Source of the DNA: Alkalihalobacillus bogoriensis ATCC BAA-922
GTDB taxonomy: Bacteria > Bacillota > Bacilli > Bacillales > Bacillaceae_F
Direction: 5' to 3'
DNA: 64,000 nt
Assembly (NCBI RefSeq): GCF_000621445.1
Contig: NZ_JHYI01000022.1
Span: 1 to 64,000, forward strand
The first letter of the stretch is position 1, and the number at the start of each line of letters is the position of its first letter. The notes beneath the pieces are model-generated. The model saw only the letters and a program-made list of their open reading frames with translations. It was not told the DNA's origin and made no database searches. Position numbers and translations under genes: made by a program. Below are positions 24,884 through 33,465 of the stretch, piece by piece.

Positions 24884-25780
24884 ATGGAAAATTTATTGAA
24901 TACAAGGTCCATGATTTTTACGTTATATGGAGATTACGTTCGACACTACGGGAATGAAATATGGATTGGAAGTTTAATTAGTTTATTGCAAGAGTTTGGG
25001 CATAACGAACAATCGGTCCGTGCGGCGATTTCACGAATGAATAAACAAGGGTGGATCCAATCACAAAAACAAGGAAATAAAAGCTTTTACTCCCTCACAG
25101 AACGTGGGAAAAATCGGATTGAAGAAGCAGCAGAACGGATTTTTAAATTTAAACCGCATTCCTGGGATGGCAAATGGCGGATTTTAATGTATACGATTCC
25201 AGAGGAAAAAAGAAATTTACGAGATGAATTAAGACAAGAACTCATCTGGAGCGGATTCGGTTCGATGTATAACAGCTGCTGGTTATCGCCAAATCCACTT
25301 GAAAAGCAAGTTCATGATATGATTGAAAAATATGAAATACAAGAGTATGTCAATTTCTTCATTTCAGAGTATGATGGTCCTGGCGATAAACAAGCATTAG
25401 TGCAAAAATGTTGGGATTTAGAAGAAATCAATGAAAAATATGATCTTTTTATGCGTGAATATAGTCAAAAATACATCATTGCCAAAAATAAAATCGACAA
25501 AGGTGAAATGACAGACGGACAGTGCTTTGTAGAGCGAACGATCCTTGTTCATGAATATCGTAAATTCCTTTTTGTTGATCCTGGACTACCTGAAGAATTA
25601 TTACCAGAAAAATGGTTAGGAGATTCAGCGGCGACATTATTTTCTGATTATTATCGTGTGTTGGCGGAAAAAGCAAATGCTTTTTTTGAAGAAAAATTTA
25701 AAGAAGGAAAAGATATTAAAAAGATTAGTAAAGACTATAATGTGTTAAGCCACCCTCTAATGGTAGAAAAAAAAGAGTGA
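24884..25780 (+). CDS. paaX: PaaX-family transcriptional regulator
   Basis: A 298-residue protein. The ATG at 24884 has GGGAG upstream; the frame from 24848 begins without a ribosome site. Winged helix at residues 5-70: SMIFTLYGDYVRHYG, EQSVRAAISRMNKQGWI, SFYSLTERGKNRI. Then the PaaX core WRILMYTIPEEKRNLRDELRQEL and a C-terminal domain with HEYRKFLFVDPGLPEELLP. PaaX represses paa genes and is released by phenylacetyl-CoA. It probably controls this island; its DNA site here is not proven. Confidence 0.92.
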   Translation: MENLLNTRSMIFTLYGDYVRHYGNEIWIGSLISLLQEFGHNEQSVRAAISRMNKQGWIQSQKQGNKSFYSLTERGKNRIEEAAERIFKFKPHSWDGKWRILMYTIPEEKRNLRDELRQELIWSGFGSMYNSCWLSPNPLEKQVHDMIEKYEIQEYVNFFISEYDGPGDKQALVQKCWDLEEINEKYDLFMREYSQKYIIAKNKIDKGEMTDGQCFVERTILVHEYRKFLFVDPGLPEELLPEKWLGDSAATLFSDYYRVLAEKANAFFEEKFKEGKDIKKISKDYNVLSHPLMVEKKE

Positions 25781-25790
25781 AAAAGGCTCG

Positions 25791-25838
25791 GCCTGTTGAC
25801 AAAGTCACGCAAAAAGCGAGATAGTTGACAGGCTTTTT
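25791..25838 (+). terminator. possible terminator after paaX
   Basis: GCCTGT (25791-25796) can pair with ACAGGC (25828-25833) and a run of five T follows. The large loop has weak inner pairing, so this is less certain than the next one. Confidence 0.45.
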
Positions 25839-25893
25839 GTTTAGAGAGTTGCTAATGGGCACGCATTTCACTCGGGCATTGCCGCCAGAATAT

Positions 25894-25931
25894 AAAAACG
25901 ACTTTGAGTGTGGTTTCTCAAAGTCGTTTTT
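25894..25931. terminator. bidirectional terminator between paaX and the PaaY-like gene
   Basis: A 15-bp perfect stem (25894-25908 with 25917-25931), with A- and T-runs at both ends, between two convergent genes. Strong in both directions. Confidence 0.88.
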
Positions 25932-25978
25932 ATATATACGTCTAGAAGTGCACGTGTACTTTTTTGCTAATAAGAGCA

Positions 25979-26494
25979 TTAAAGTGGAGTAATGTTTTTG
26001 AATTCTTGACCTTTCAAACGATATGTTTCAATTGTCAGCTTGATTATATCAAAGTCGTCATCATTAAGTTCGCGGATGACTTTTCCAGGTGACCCCATCA
26101 CCATTGTACGAGGAGGTATTTTTTTTCCTGGAGGTATTAACGTGTTAGCCCCAATAAATGCTGATTCACCAATCTCTACACCATCTAATATCGTTGCTCC
26201 CATCCCGATTAAAGCTCCTTTTCGAATCGTACAACCATGGAGAATGACATTGTGACCAATAGAGACTTCATCTTCTAAGATGAGTGGATACTCTTCGTAT
26301 AAATGTAATGTCGAATTGTCTTGGACATTGCAACGATTGCCGATCTGAATGGGAGCTTCATCCCCACGGATAACCGTATTGAACCAAATGCTAGATTGTT
26401 CCCCAATGGTAACGTCACCAATAATATGTACACCTGGAGCTATGAATGCGGTTTCGTGAACAGTAGGGGTTTTTCCTTGAAATGGATAAAGCAT
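25979..26494 (-). CDS. gamma-carbonic-anhydrase-like hexapeptide protein (PaaY-like)
   Basis: A 171-residue left-handed beta-helix protein with GAGGAGG upstream of ATG. Hexapeptide repeats run through residues 18-140 (VTIGEQSSIWFNTVI, QDNSTLHLYE, SIGHNVILHGC, LIGMGATIL, FIGANTLIPP). The His set for metal binding is visible (SIGHN, LHGC). In E. coli, PaaY is a thioesterase that clears dead-end CoA esters in the phenylacetate pathway. The same family includes general gamma-carbonic anhydrases such as YtoA, so the role is inferred from context. Confidence 0.85.
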   Translation of the reverse strand: MLYPFQGKTPTVHETAFIAPGVHIIGDVTIGEQSSIWFNTVIRGDEAPIQIGNRCNVQDNSTLHLYEEYPLILEDEVSIGHNVILHGCTIRKGALIGMGATILDGVEIGESAFIGANTLIPPGKKIPPRTMVMGSPGKVIRELNDDDFDIIKLTIETYRLKGQEFKNITPL

Positions 26495-26558
26495 ACTAGA
26501 CCTCCTCTAATATATAGTATAAAATAAGTATAACATAATTTATACGAGGGGGTAAAAA
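26495..26558. promoter_or_regulatory. divergent promoter region of the PaaY-like and flavin oxidoreductase genes
   Basis: A 64-base, very AT-rich spacer with TATAGTAT (26513-26520) and TATAACAT (26531-26538). It must drive both genes. The word TTTATACGA at 26539-26547 also occurs in the paaX leader (24817-24825), a possible shared site. Confidence 0.35.
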
Positions 26559-27512
26559 ATGAATATACTTTGTAAAAAGTTAAAAACTCGATATCCGATT
26601 ATTCAAGGAGGGATGGGGAACATCAGTCATGCTGAATTAACGGCTGCTATTTCAGAAGCGGGTGGATTAGGTACGCTTGGAGCAGGAACAATGGCTGCAG
26701 AAGAAGTTGAACGAGAAATCATAAAAGTAAAGCAACTGACAACAAAGCCATTTTGTTTAAATATTCCTATCGCGGTTCAACCGGATTTACATAAGGTTGT
26801 TTCTCTCGTTTTTACACATCACATTCGTGTTGTGTCGCTATCAGCGGGAAACCCAGCTCCTTTTATAGAAGTCTTAAAAGAAAAAGGGGTTACCGTTATT
26901 TGCGTTGTGGCATCGGTAAAACAAGCTCAGAAAGCTGAAAAATTAGGAGCAGACATTATTGTCGCAGAAGGATTCGAAGCGGCTGGAATTAATTCCTCGT
27001 TTGAAACGACGACGTTAACGTTAATCCCACAAGTTGTTAAAGCAGTCTCCATCCCAGTTGTCGCAGCAGGTGGGATTGGAAATGGAGCCGGATTGTTAGC
27101 GATTCTTGCATTAGGGGCAAGTGGAGTGCAAATGGGAACTCGCTTTATCGCGACAAAAGAAGCGGTTGTTCACCCGACATACAAAGAGCTTCTCCTGAAA
27201 TCCAATGATACAGGGACAACCGTTGTTGGAAGGTCAATCGGAAAAGTAAGGCGACTTCTTCATACAAGTTATACCGAAACACTTCAACAGATGGAACAAC
27301 AAGGCGTTTCGATGGATGAGTTTAATGAAGCGACAAATGAAGTGAAACATCGAGCGGGAGCAATTGAAGGGAAAATTGCAGAAGGCCATTTAAATGCAGG
27401 ACAAATTTCGGGGTTAATTGATGATGTTCCCTCTGTAAAAGATCTTCTAGAAACGATGGTGAATGAAGCAAAAGAAAAATTAAGCCACTTGCAACAATCA
27501 CAATTATTATAG
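26559..27512 (+). CDS. FMN-dependent oxidoreductase, nitronate monooxygenase/FabK-like
   Basis: A 317-residue TIM-barrel flavoprotein with GAGGGGG upstream. It starts with RYPIIQGGMGNISHAEL and has VVAAGGIGNGAGL and SGVQMGTRF, the FMN phosphate-binding part of the NMO/FabK/PfaD group. PFCLNIPI and IVAEGFEAAG fit the family. It probably uses NAD(P)H or O2; the substrate is unknown. It is grouped with paaI and an MFS gene, so a role in side-product or ring metabolism is possible but not shown. Confidence 0.82.
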   Translation: MNILCKKLKTRYPIIQGGMGNISHAELTAAISEAGGLGTLGAGTMAAEEVEREIIKVKQLTTKPFCLNIPIAVQPDLHKVVSLVFTHHIRVVSLSAGNPAPFIEVLKEKGVTVICVVASVKQAQKAEKLGADIIVAEGFEAAGINSSFETTTLTLIPQVVKAVSIPVVAAGGIGNGAGLLAILALGASGVQMGTRFIATKEAVVHPTYKELLLKSNDTGTTVVGRSIGKVRRLLHTSYTETLQQMEQQGVSMDEFNEATNEVKHRAGAIEGKIAEGHLNAGQISGLIDDVPSVKDLLETMVNEAKEKLSHLQQSQLL

Positions 27513-27527
27513 AAATGAGGGGTGTTC

Positions 27528-27932
27528 ATGCGCGAGGAATTATTAGAACATTTTGAAAAAGATGAATATGCAAAGTGGTTAGGGATATCTATTTTAAACT
27601 TCGGTGAAGGGTTTGCAGAAGTAGCAATGGATATTAAAAACTATATGTTGAATTTTCATGGTACAGCAAATGGAGGAGCTATCTTTTCTCTTGCAGACGT
27701 TGCGTTTGCGATTGCGAGCAACTCATACGGCCAAACCGCTGTTGGCATAACGATGACAATGCACTATATGGAAGCAGGAGCAGCTGGGGAACATCTTATC
27801 GCTGTGGCAAAGGAAGATAAGAAAAATCAACGGCTTGGCTTATACCGAATTGAAGTGAAGAACGAACAAGGCTCATTAATTGCTTTAGCAGAAGGTATGG
27901 TTTATCGTAAAAAAGATTATTTTATACGATAA
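27528..27932 (+). CDS. paaI: PaaI-type hotdog-fold thioesterase
   Basis: A 134-residue protein. The ATG at 27528 follows GAGGGG; the GTG at 27522 is inside the ribosome site. The hotdog motif NFHGTANGGAIFSLAD (residues 42-57, with a Gly-Gly turn and Asp57) is the PaaI active-site helix. It hydrolyses ring-hydroxylated or epoxidised phenylacetyl-CoA esters and so frees trapped CoA. It follows the oxidoreductase gene by 15 bases. Confidence 0.88.
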   Translation: MREELLEHFEKDEYAKWLGISILNFGEGFAEVAMDIKNYMLNFHGTANGGAIFSLADVAFAIASNSYGQTAVGITMTMHYMEAGAAGEHLIAVAKEDKKNQRLGLYRIEVKNEQGSLIALAEGMVYRKKDYFIR

Positions 27933-27951
27933 AAAAGGGAGATGAGGATAC

Positions 27952-29217
27952 GTGAAAGGCAATAAGATCCATAAAGGTTGGTTTATCCTTATCCTCACGA
28001 TTATAAATATGTTTGCTTGTCTAGGGTTAGGGAGATTTTCGTTAGGGGCGGTTATTCCTTTTATGCGTGAAGGGTTATCGTTATCATATAGCGAAGCGGG
28101 AATGATTGCATCAGCAGTATTTTTTGGTTATTTAGTCAGTGCTTTAGGAGTCGGCTATTTACTTCATAAATTCTCGGTTAAACAAGTTATTATTTTCTTT
28201 TTATTTGTACTAGGTGTCGGCATGACAATCAGTAGTCTTGCTCAAAGCTTCTGGATTGCATATTTGGCTTGTCTCATTATCGGTTTAGGGTCGGGTGGAG
28301 CGAATGTTCCTTCATTAGGAATGGTTAGTCGTTGGTTTTCTCAAAAATATCGAGGGACCGCACTAGGAATAACAAACTCTGGTTCGGGACTTGGAATGGT
28401 ATTCAGTGGGGCTATTATCCCTTTATTAATGGTGATAAACCCTGAAGACGGTTGGAGATTAGGCTGGGGGATGATGGCAGCTATCATTATGACGGTCATT
28501 GTTTTAAATATCCTTTTTTTAGTTGACGCTCCTGAACAGGTGGGCTTATCTCCTGTTGGTGCATCAACTGTTCAACAAGTTAACAATTCGAGTTTACAGG
28601 ACGAAAACGCAGGAAGTCATGTTGTTTATCGCAATCCAACCGTTTTAACGTTAGGTTTTATTTATTTCACATGGGGATTTTCCTATTTAATTTTTTCAAC
28701 CTTTTTTGTCGATTACTTATTAAGTGATGTGGGATTAGCCAAACAAGAAGCGGGTTTCTATTTTTCAGTGGCTGGTTTCTTTAGTATTATTAGCGGGCTC
28801 ATTTGGGGGAATATTTCAGATCGAATAGGAAGAGTACGGACGTTATTTATTATTTTTTTCATGCAAGCGACATTGCTTATAACGATTATTACGTTTACGA
28901 ATCCGGTTGTTTTATTATTCATTACGATGGTTTATGCTTTAACTTTATGGGCGGTCCCGACTGTCATGGTTGCAGCAGTGGGAGATATGATCTCACCGCA
29001 AAAGCTATCGGTAGCAATTGGGTTTATTACTTTGTTTTTTGGTGTCGGTCAATGGGTGTCGCCAATGATAACAGGAGTTGTCATTGATTATTTTGAAAAC
29101 TATACAGTGGCTTTTTCTCTGTCCGCTACTATTTGTTATATAGGTTGTGTTGGCTGTCTTGTTGTTTACAAAAAGGAAAAGAAGAATCAATGTTATAAGG
29201 AAACGATAGCAGGCTAA
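27952..29217 (+). CDS. MFS transporter
   Basis: A 421-residue membrane protein with a GTG start after GGGAGATGAGG. Twelve hydrophobic segments can be counted. The motif-A-like loop in the second half, WGNISDRIGRVRTLFI, and GLGSGGANVPSLGMVSRWF in the first fit the major facilitator superfamily, near the YbfB/oxalate-formate antiporter type. It is last in the oxidoreductase-paaI group. Import of phenylacetate or a related aromatic acid is a guess from context. Confidence 0.85.
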   Translation: MKGNKIHKGWFILILTIINMFACLGLGRFSLGAVIPFMREGLSLSYSEAGMIASAVFFGYLVSALGVGYLLHKFSVKQVIIFFLFVLGVGMTISSLAQSFWIAYLACLIIGLGSGGANVPSLGMVSRWFSQKYRGTALGITNSGSGLGMVFSGAIIPLLMVINPEDGWRLGWGMMAAIIMTVIVLNILFLVDAPEQVGLSPVGASTVQQVNNSSLQDENAGSHVVYRNPTVLTLGFIYFTWGFSYLIFSTFFVDYLLSDVGLAKQEAGFYFSVAGFFSIISGLIWGNISDRIGRVRTLFIIFFMQATLLITIITFTNPVVLLFITMVYALTLWAVPTVMVAAVGDMISPQKLSVAIGFITLFFGVGQWVSPMITGVVIDYFENYTVAFSLSATICYIGCVGCLVVYKKEKKNQCYKETIAG

Positions 29218-29245
29218 AAAAACCACTCGGATGAGTGGTTTTTTT
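29216..29245 (+). terminator. terminator closing the paa island
   Basis: Perfect hairpin with stem AAAAACCACTC/GAGTGGTTTTT and loop GGAT, directly after the MFS stop codon and running into T's. Confidence 0.9.
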
Positions 29246-29251
29246 AAAAGA

Positions 29252-29297
29252 GAAAGTATAAAAATTTTCGTATAGTATTGAAGCTTTGAAAGATTAT
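29252..29297 (+). repeat. dispersed 46-base repeat, copy 1
   Basis: Starts GAAAGTATAAAAATTTT and ends GAAGCTTTGAAAGATTAT. About 41 of 46 bases equal the copy at 41150-41195. Both lie just after a terminator, outside genes. No flanking duplication is obvious. The bases from 29298 to 29373 show nothing else. Confidence 0.7.
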
Positions 29298-29373
29298 TCT
29301 AGAAGAGCGAAGGCACTGCACGTCGCTTGAGAGAAAAGACGCCCCGCGTTATTCTCTGTTACGCTGTCCAGAA

Positions 29374-30852
29374 CTACTTTTTCGTATAGAGGGTTAATAA
29401 ATTTTGAGCGGTTTCATTAGTTGATTCAATGTTACGATTCAATTCTCCATATTGTGTAAATTGATTTTCTACTGTTGCTGATAATTCTTCGAGTGTAGCT
29501 GTCGTTTGCTCGATAATGGAAGAAAACTCAGAAACGGCGGTACGAATTGATGTTGAATCATCACCAATTTTATAAGCTTGTTTATGGAAATTGTCAATTT
29601 TTGCTTGCAATTCTTGGACTGATTGGTGAATCGTTGTAAACGCATCTTTTGTTTCTTTCGTCATTTGTGCACTCTGTTCCATTTGCTCTGAGTTTTCTGT
29701 CATTTGTTGGCGTGTTTGATTCGTTTGTACATTGATTTCCAATAATTTTGTATCGATTAATTCTGCTAACTCAGCGGTTTCTGTTGATAATTTACGAACT
29801 TCTGTAGCTACAACAGCAAAACCTTTCCCTTGTTCTCCTGCCCGAGCCGCTTCAATACTTGCATTTAAAGAAAGCAAGTTCGTTTGCGAAGCAATTTCTT
29901 GGATTGATTTTGTAAATGCAGTTATATCTACAATTTTGTCAGCTAGTAATCGTATTTCTTCTGACATTTTTAATGTTGAGTTTCGATAAGTAGAAAACGT
30001 AGAATCTAATTTTTCAATCATATCCCTTCCTTGGTTAGAGGTCGTTTCCGCTTTTTCTGATACAACAGATAGCAAGTCAACAGATTCGACCATATTTTTC
30101 ACTAATTGATCTGTTGATTCTATCGTAGTTGAAATCTGAGAAATTGCATTCGTTTGACTGTGAACTCCTGATGCAATCTCTTGAAAAGCCCCACTCATTT
30201 CATGCATGGAGTCAATGTTTTTTTGACTATGTTCTTGTACTTCAATCATTTGAGATGAAATACTTGCAGCGGCAGCCTTTAATTGCAATTCGCGTTCTTG
30301 TTCTATTAAAAGCAATGCTTCTTTTTGTTTGTTTGCTTCTTGAATGTCATTGACCATATATTGTTGAATCTTTTGTTTGTTAAACAAAATAACTGAAACG
30401 ATAATGATATAAATTAAATGCGTTCCAAATTCCTGTTCTGTCATATTAAATGTTTCCCAATTTTGAAGTAAGTAGTAGGAATACAAACTGATACCGATGA
30501 GGAAAGTGAGAAGTGAAATTAATTTTTTCATATAAATTGACATCATCACAATCATAAAATAAACCATAAAAATATTAGCGAAATCAGGTTGTACATTCAT
30601 GAAACCTAAAGTCACGACAGCAACTCCGGCTAAGGTGATATAAGGGATAACATGGATATACCACTGTTTAATATGCATCAATACAACAATGGCTAGTAAA
30701 GAAGCACCTGAACCTAAATAGACCATAAACATGGTAGGTAGTTGTAATGCGATTTGGGCAAAAAAACCTAAAACGGTCGTTATCGCTACAATGGTTATAA
30801 TAAGCTTGTTTTTTCGTTGTAAATCTAGTTGACTAATATCGTTCCTTTCCAT
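29374..30852 (-). CDS. methyl-accepting chemotaxis protein
   Basis: A 492-residue membrane protein with AAGAGGTG upstream. The first ~165 residues hold about six hydrophobic segments without a large outside domain, so it may sense a membrane or cytoplasmic signal. No clear HAMP domain. Residues 190-480 form the long coiled-coil signalling region with the hairpin tip [20 protein letters not shown] and [20 protein letters not shown], which binds CheA and CheW. It has an unusual N-terminal sensor. It lies next to the paa island and might respond to an aromatic acid, which is speculative. Confidence 0.9.
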   Translation of the reverse strand: MERNDISQLDLQRKNKLIITIVAITTVLGFFAQIALQLPTMFMVYLGSGASLLAIVVLMHIKQWYIHVIPYITLAGVAVVTLGFMNVQPDFANIFMVYFMIVMMSIYMKKLISLLTFLIGISLYSYYLLQNWETFNMTEQEFGTHLIYIIIVSVILFNKQKIQQYMVNDIQEANKQKEALLLIEQERELQLKAAAASISSQMIEVQEHSQKNIDSMHEMSGAFQEIASGVHSQTNAISQISTTIESTDQLVKNMVESVDLLSVVSEKAETTSNQGRDMIEKLDSTFSTYRNSTLKMSEEIRLLADKIVDITAFTKSIQEIASQTNLLSLNASIEAARAGEQGKGFAVVATEVRKLSTETAELAELIDTKLLEINVQTNQTRQQMTENSEQMEQSAQMTKETKDAFTTIHQSVQELQAKIDNFHKQAYKIGDDSTSIRTAVSEFSSIIEQTTATLEELSATVENQFTQYGELNRNIESTNETAQNLLTLYTKK

Positions 30853-31004
30853 TTGTTCACCTCTTCTTTATATTTTCCATACATATAGTATAAAACGCCT
30901 ACTACTTTTTGCATATCTTTTCTTTTCCGAAAATAAAAAATAATAGAATGATGTTAAGTAAAGAATAATAAAGAATCAACTGACAAAGTGAAGAGGTGAA
31001 AGAA

Positions 31005-31148
31005 ATGAAAAATAAACGTCCAACCTTACATGACGTGGTAGAAAGGAAAAGAGAACAAGAAAAAATGGAAGTGAGCCCAACCGGTTATGGTTATGTGCCG
31101 AGTGGATTTGATGAAAGAAGAAAAGAGCAAGATAAAAAAACTGAATAA
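31005..31148 (+). CDS. small conserved-looking hypothetical protein
   Basis: A 47-residue, highly charged protein. The ATG is seven bases after GAAGAGGTGA. It begins MKNKRPTLHDVVERKREQEK and has a central SPTGYGYVPSGFDERR with four aromatic residues, ending in a charged tail. The ribosome site and even codon use support a real gene. No family recognised. It precedes dacF by 194 bases. Confidence 0.5.
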   Translation: MKNKRPTLHDVVERKREQEKMEVSPTGYGYVPSGFDERRKEQDKKTE

Positions 31149-31269
31149 GTAAATTGAAAGATAAGAAGTCCCGTATATGTTTGAGCAACCTGTAAAAAAG
31201 CCCGACTATTTTTCTATTGCAGTAAATAGCTAATAAGATAAAATACTTTTTTGTCGCTATTTTTTATGA

Positions 31270-31282
31270 GGTGTCTGACACC
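31270..31282. repeat. 13-base palindrome GGTGTCTGACACC, copy 2
   Basis: Same word as 4231-4243 (inverse strand), here five bases before a candidate sigma-F -35 box of dacF. Confidence 0.65.
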
Positions 31283-31287
31283 CCCAG

Positions 31288-31316
31288 GTATAAATATTGG
31301 AAAAATGGAAAAAATC
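31288..31316 (+). promoter_or_regulatory. candidate sigma-F promoter of dacF
   Basis: GTATA (31288-31292), a 14-base spacer and GGAAAAAATC (31307-31316) resemble the sigma-F pattern GYWTA-N15-GGNRANANTR with one mismatch. In B. subtilis dacF is transcribed by sigma-F in the forespore. The spacer is one base short. Confidence 0.45.
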
Positions 31317-31342
31317 TTAGTAAAAAAGTGGAGGTAATAAAA

Positions 31343-32506
31343 ATGAGGGCGATATTAGCTAGTTTTTTATGTTTTACATTGGTTTTTGGAGTGATGGGTA
31401 CATATACGTTTGCGGCTGAAGAACAGGCGAATCTGGCGCCTGATGCAGCATCTGCGATTATTATTGAAAGAGATACCGGAACGGTCTTATTTGAAAAAAA
31501 TAGTAACGAGAAACTTCCTCCAGCTAGTATGACAAAAATCATGACAATGCTTCTCATTATGGAAGCAATCGATATGGGGAAAATTTCTTATGACGATAAA
31601 GTAAGAACAAGTGAAAGAGCGGCATCTATGGGTGGGTCACAAATCTTTTTAGAGCCTGGCGAAGAAATGACAGTAAAAGATATGTTAAAAGCGATCGCTG
31701 TAGCTTCTGGAAATGATGCGTCAGTCGCGATGGCAGAATATATTGCAGGTTCAGAAGAAGAGTTCGCCAAAATGATGAATGCCAAAGCCAAAGAGTTAGG
31801 GTTAACAAATACAAATTTTATGAATTCTAATGGATTGCCGGCAGATAACCACTATACAACTTCGTATGACTTGGCGATGATTTCAAAAGAGTTATTAAAA
31901 TATGAAGATATCACGAAATTTACAGGGATTTATGAAGATTATTTACGCCAAGGAACGGAAGATGAGTTCTGGTTAGTTAATACGAATAAACTAGTCAAAT
32001 TTTATCCTGGTGTGGACGGGTTAAAAACCGGTTATACAAATGAAGCGAAATATTGTTTAACAGCAACGGCAGAAAAAAATGGAATGCGCATTATAACTGT
32101 AATTATGGGAGCACCGACGCCAAAGGAAAGAAATAAACAAATTACAGAAATGTTGGATTATTCATTTAGCCAATTTATGACTCATCAATTATACGACCGT
32201 GGACATGCACTTGCTAATGTGAAAGTGAGTAAAGGAGCAGAAAGTAAAGTGGCAGCCGTGACGTCAGAACCGGTTTCTGTACTAACAAAAAAAGGAATTT
32301 CCATTGAAGATGTTACAGAACATGTGGATGTAGAAAAAACGTTGCAAGCACCAGTGAAAAAAGGGGATACGGTTGGAACATTGAAATTGGAAAAAGACGG
32401 AGAAGTTCTTGTTGAAACAAAACTTGTAGCCAGTGTTGATGTTGAAAGTGCCTCATGGTGGATGTTATTTAAAAGAACTGTTGGCAAATTTTCAGGAAGA
32501 GAGTAG
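31343..32506 (+). CDS. dacF: D-alanyl-D-alanine carboxypeptidase DacF
   Basis: A 387-residue penicillin-binding protein. The ATG at 31343 has GTGGAGGT upstream; the frame from 31271 reads through the palindrome and has no site. Signal peptide at 1-24. Active-site motifs: S62-M-T-K65, S122-G-N124 and K228-T-G230. The C-terminal domain (about 285-370) is the beta-rich PBP5-type domain, and an end helix with two Trp may bind the membrane. It trims peptidoglycan of the forespore/cortex. It leads the spoIIA locus as in B. subtilis. Confidence 0.95.
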   Translation: MRAILASFLCFTLVFGVMGTYTFAAEEQANLAPDAASAIIIERDTGTVLFEKNSNEKLPPASMTKIMTMLLIMEAIDMGKISYDDKVRTSERAASMGGSQIFLEPGEEMTVKDMLKAIAVASGNDASVAMAEYIAGSEEEFAKMMNAKAKELGLTNTNFMNSNGLPADNHYTTSYDLAMISKELLKYEDITKFTGIYEDYLRQGTEDEFWLVNTNKLVKFYPGVDGLKTGYTNEAKYCLTATAEKNGMRIITVIMGAPTPKERNKQITEMLDYSFSQFMTHQLYDRGHALANVKVSKGAESKVAAVTSEPVSVLTKKGISIEDVTEHVDVEKTLQAPVKKGDTVGTLKLEKDGEVLVETKLVASVDVESASWWMLFKRTVGKFSGRE

Positions 32507-32551
32507 AAAAAAGTCGTGAATCCCAGTCATTTTTCGCAAAATTGCACTAGT

Positions 32552-32592
32552 TTTGTCAATGAGCAGGAGATGAAAAACTCAATATAGAAATT
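32552..32592 (+). promoter_or_regulatory. candidate Spo0A box and sigma-H promoter of spoIIA
   Basis: TTTGTCAAT (32552-32560) matches the 0A box TTTGTCRAA at eight of nine places. Just after it AGGAGAT (32565-32571) and, 13 bases on, a GAAAT-containing stretch (32585-32592) resemble a sigma-H promoter. spoIIA of B. subtilis is known to be controlled by Spo0A and sigma-H. Confidence 0.5.
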
Positions 32593-32659
32593 CTCACTAC
32601 TAGCAAAATGGGACATGCAATGAAGTGTGTCCCTGACTATCAATGAGGGAGTGAGATAT

Positions 32660-33010
32660 GTGAGTTTACTTGTTAACCTTGAGCAAAAAGGATCTGTCCT
32701 GCTTGTTCGATTAGAAGGTGAGTTAGACCACCATACTGCGGAAGACTTAAGAAACCAAGTGGAAGAAAGATTTGAACAATTTGATTTAAAGCATATTGTC
32801 TTAAATTTAGAACAATTGTCTTTTATGGATAGCTCAGGTCTAGGAGTTATTTTAGGTCGTTACAAGCAAGTGAAAAACATAGGAGGAGAAATGGTTGTTT
32901 GTGCAATCTCTCCTGCTGTGAAACGTCTGTTTGAGATGTCGGGTTTATTTAAAATCATTCGACTAGAGGATAGTGAGCAATTCGCATTACAGACGTTGGG
33001 GGTGGCCTAG
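32660..33010 (+). CDS. spoIIAA: anti-anti-sigma factor SpoIIAA
   Basis: A 116-residue STAS-domain protein. The GTG at 32660 has GGGAGTGAG upstream and gives the known length; the ATG-type frame at 32627 does not. [14 protein letters not shown] and [21 protein letters not shown] are nearly the same as in B. subtilis; Ser58/Ser59 hold the phosphorylation site. Dephosphorylated SpoIIAA binds SpoIIAB and sets sigma-F free in the forespore. Confidence 0.97.
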   Translation: MSLLVNLEQKGSVLLVRLEGELDHHTAEDLRNQVEERFEQFDLKHIVLNLEQLSFMDSSGLGVILGRYKQVKNIGGEMVVCAISPAVKRLFEMSGLFKIIRLEDSEQFALQTLGVA

Positions 33011-33012
33011 TT

Positions 33013-33453
33013 ATGAAAAATCATATGGAAATGCAGTTTTCTGCACTTAGTCAAAATGAATCATTTGCTCGTGTGACAGTTGGCGCTTTTGTGGCGCAAC
33101 TTGACCCAACGATGGATGAACTAACAGAAATTAAAACCGTTGTATCAGAAGCTGTGACAAATGCAATTATTCATGGATATCATAATCAACCAGAAGGAAT
33201 GGTTTATATTTCTGTCACATTAGAAAATGACACCGTTGAGTTAATGATTAAAGATGAAGGTGTAGGGATTGACAATCTTGATGAAGCAAGACAGCCTCTC
33301 TTTACGACTAAACCAGAATTAGAACGGTCTGGTATGGGATTTACAATTATGGAGAATTTTATGGATGAAATCAATGTTTCAACTGAAGCGATGATGGGGA
33401 CAACCGTGTATTTAAAAAAGCATCTCTCTAAAAGTAAAGCGATGTGTAATTAA
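33013..33453 (+). CDS. spoIIAB: anti-sigma factor and kinase SpoIIAB
   Basis: A 146-residue GHKL-type protein, exactly the B. subtilis length. N-box [13 protein letters not shown] near residue 50 and [10 protein letters not shown] near 85 form the ATP site. It binds sigma-F and phosphorylates SpoIIAA. Two bases separate it from spoIIAA. Confidence 0.97.
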   Translation: MKNHMEMQFSALSQNESFARVTVGAFVAQLDPTMDELTEIKTVVSEAVTNAIIHGYHNQPEGMVYISVTLENDTVELMIKDEGVGIDNLDEARQPLFTTKPELERSGMGFTIMENFMDEINVSTEAMMGTTVYLKKHLSKSKAMCN

Positions 33454-33465
33454 GGAGTTCTGCTG

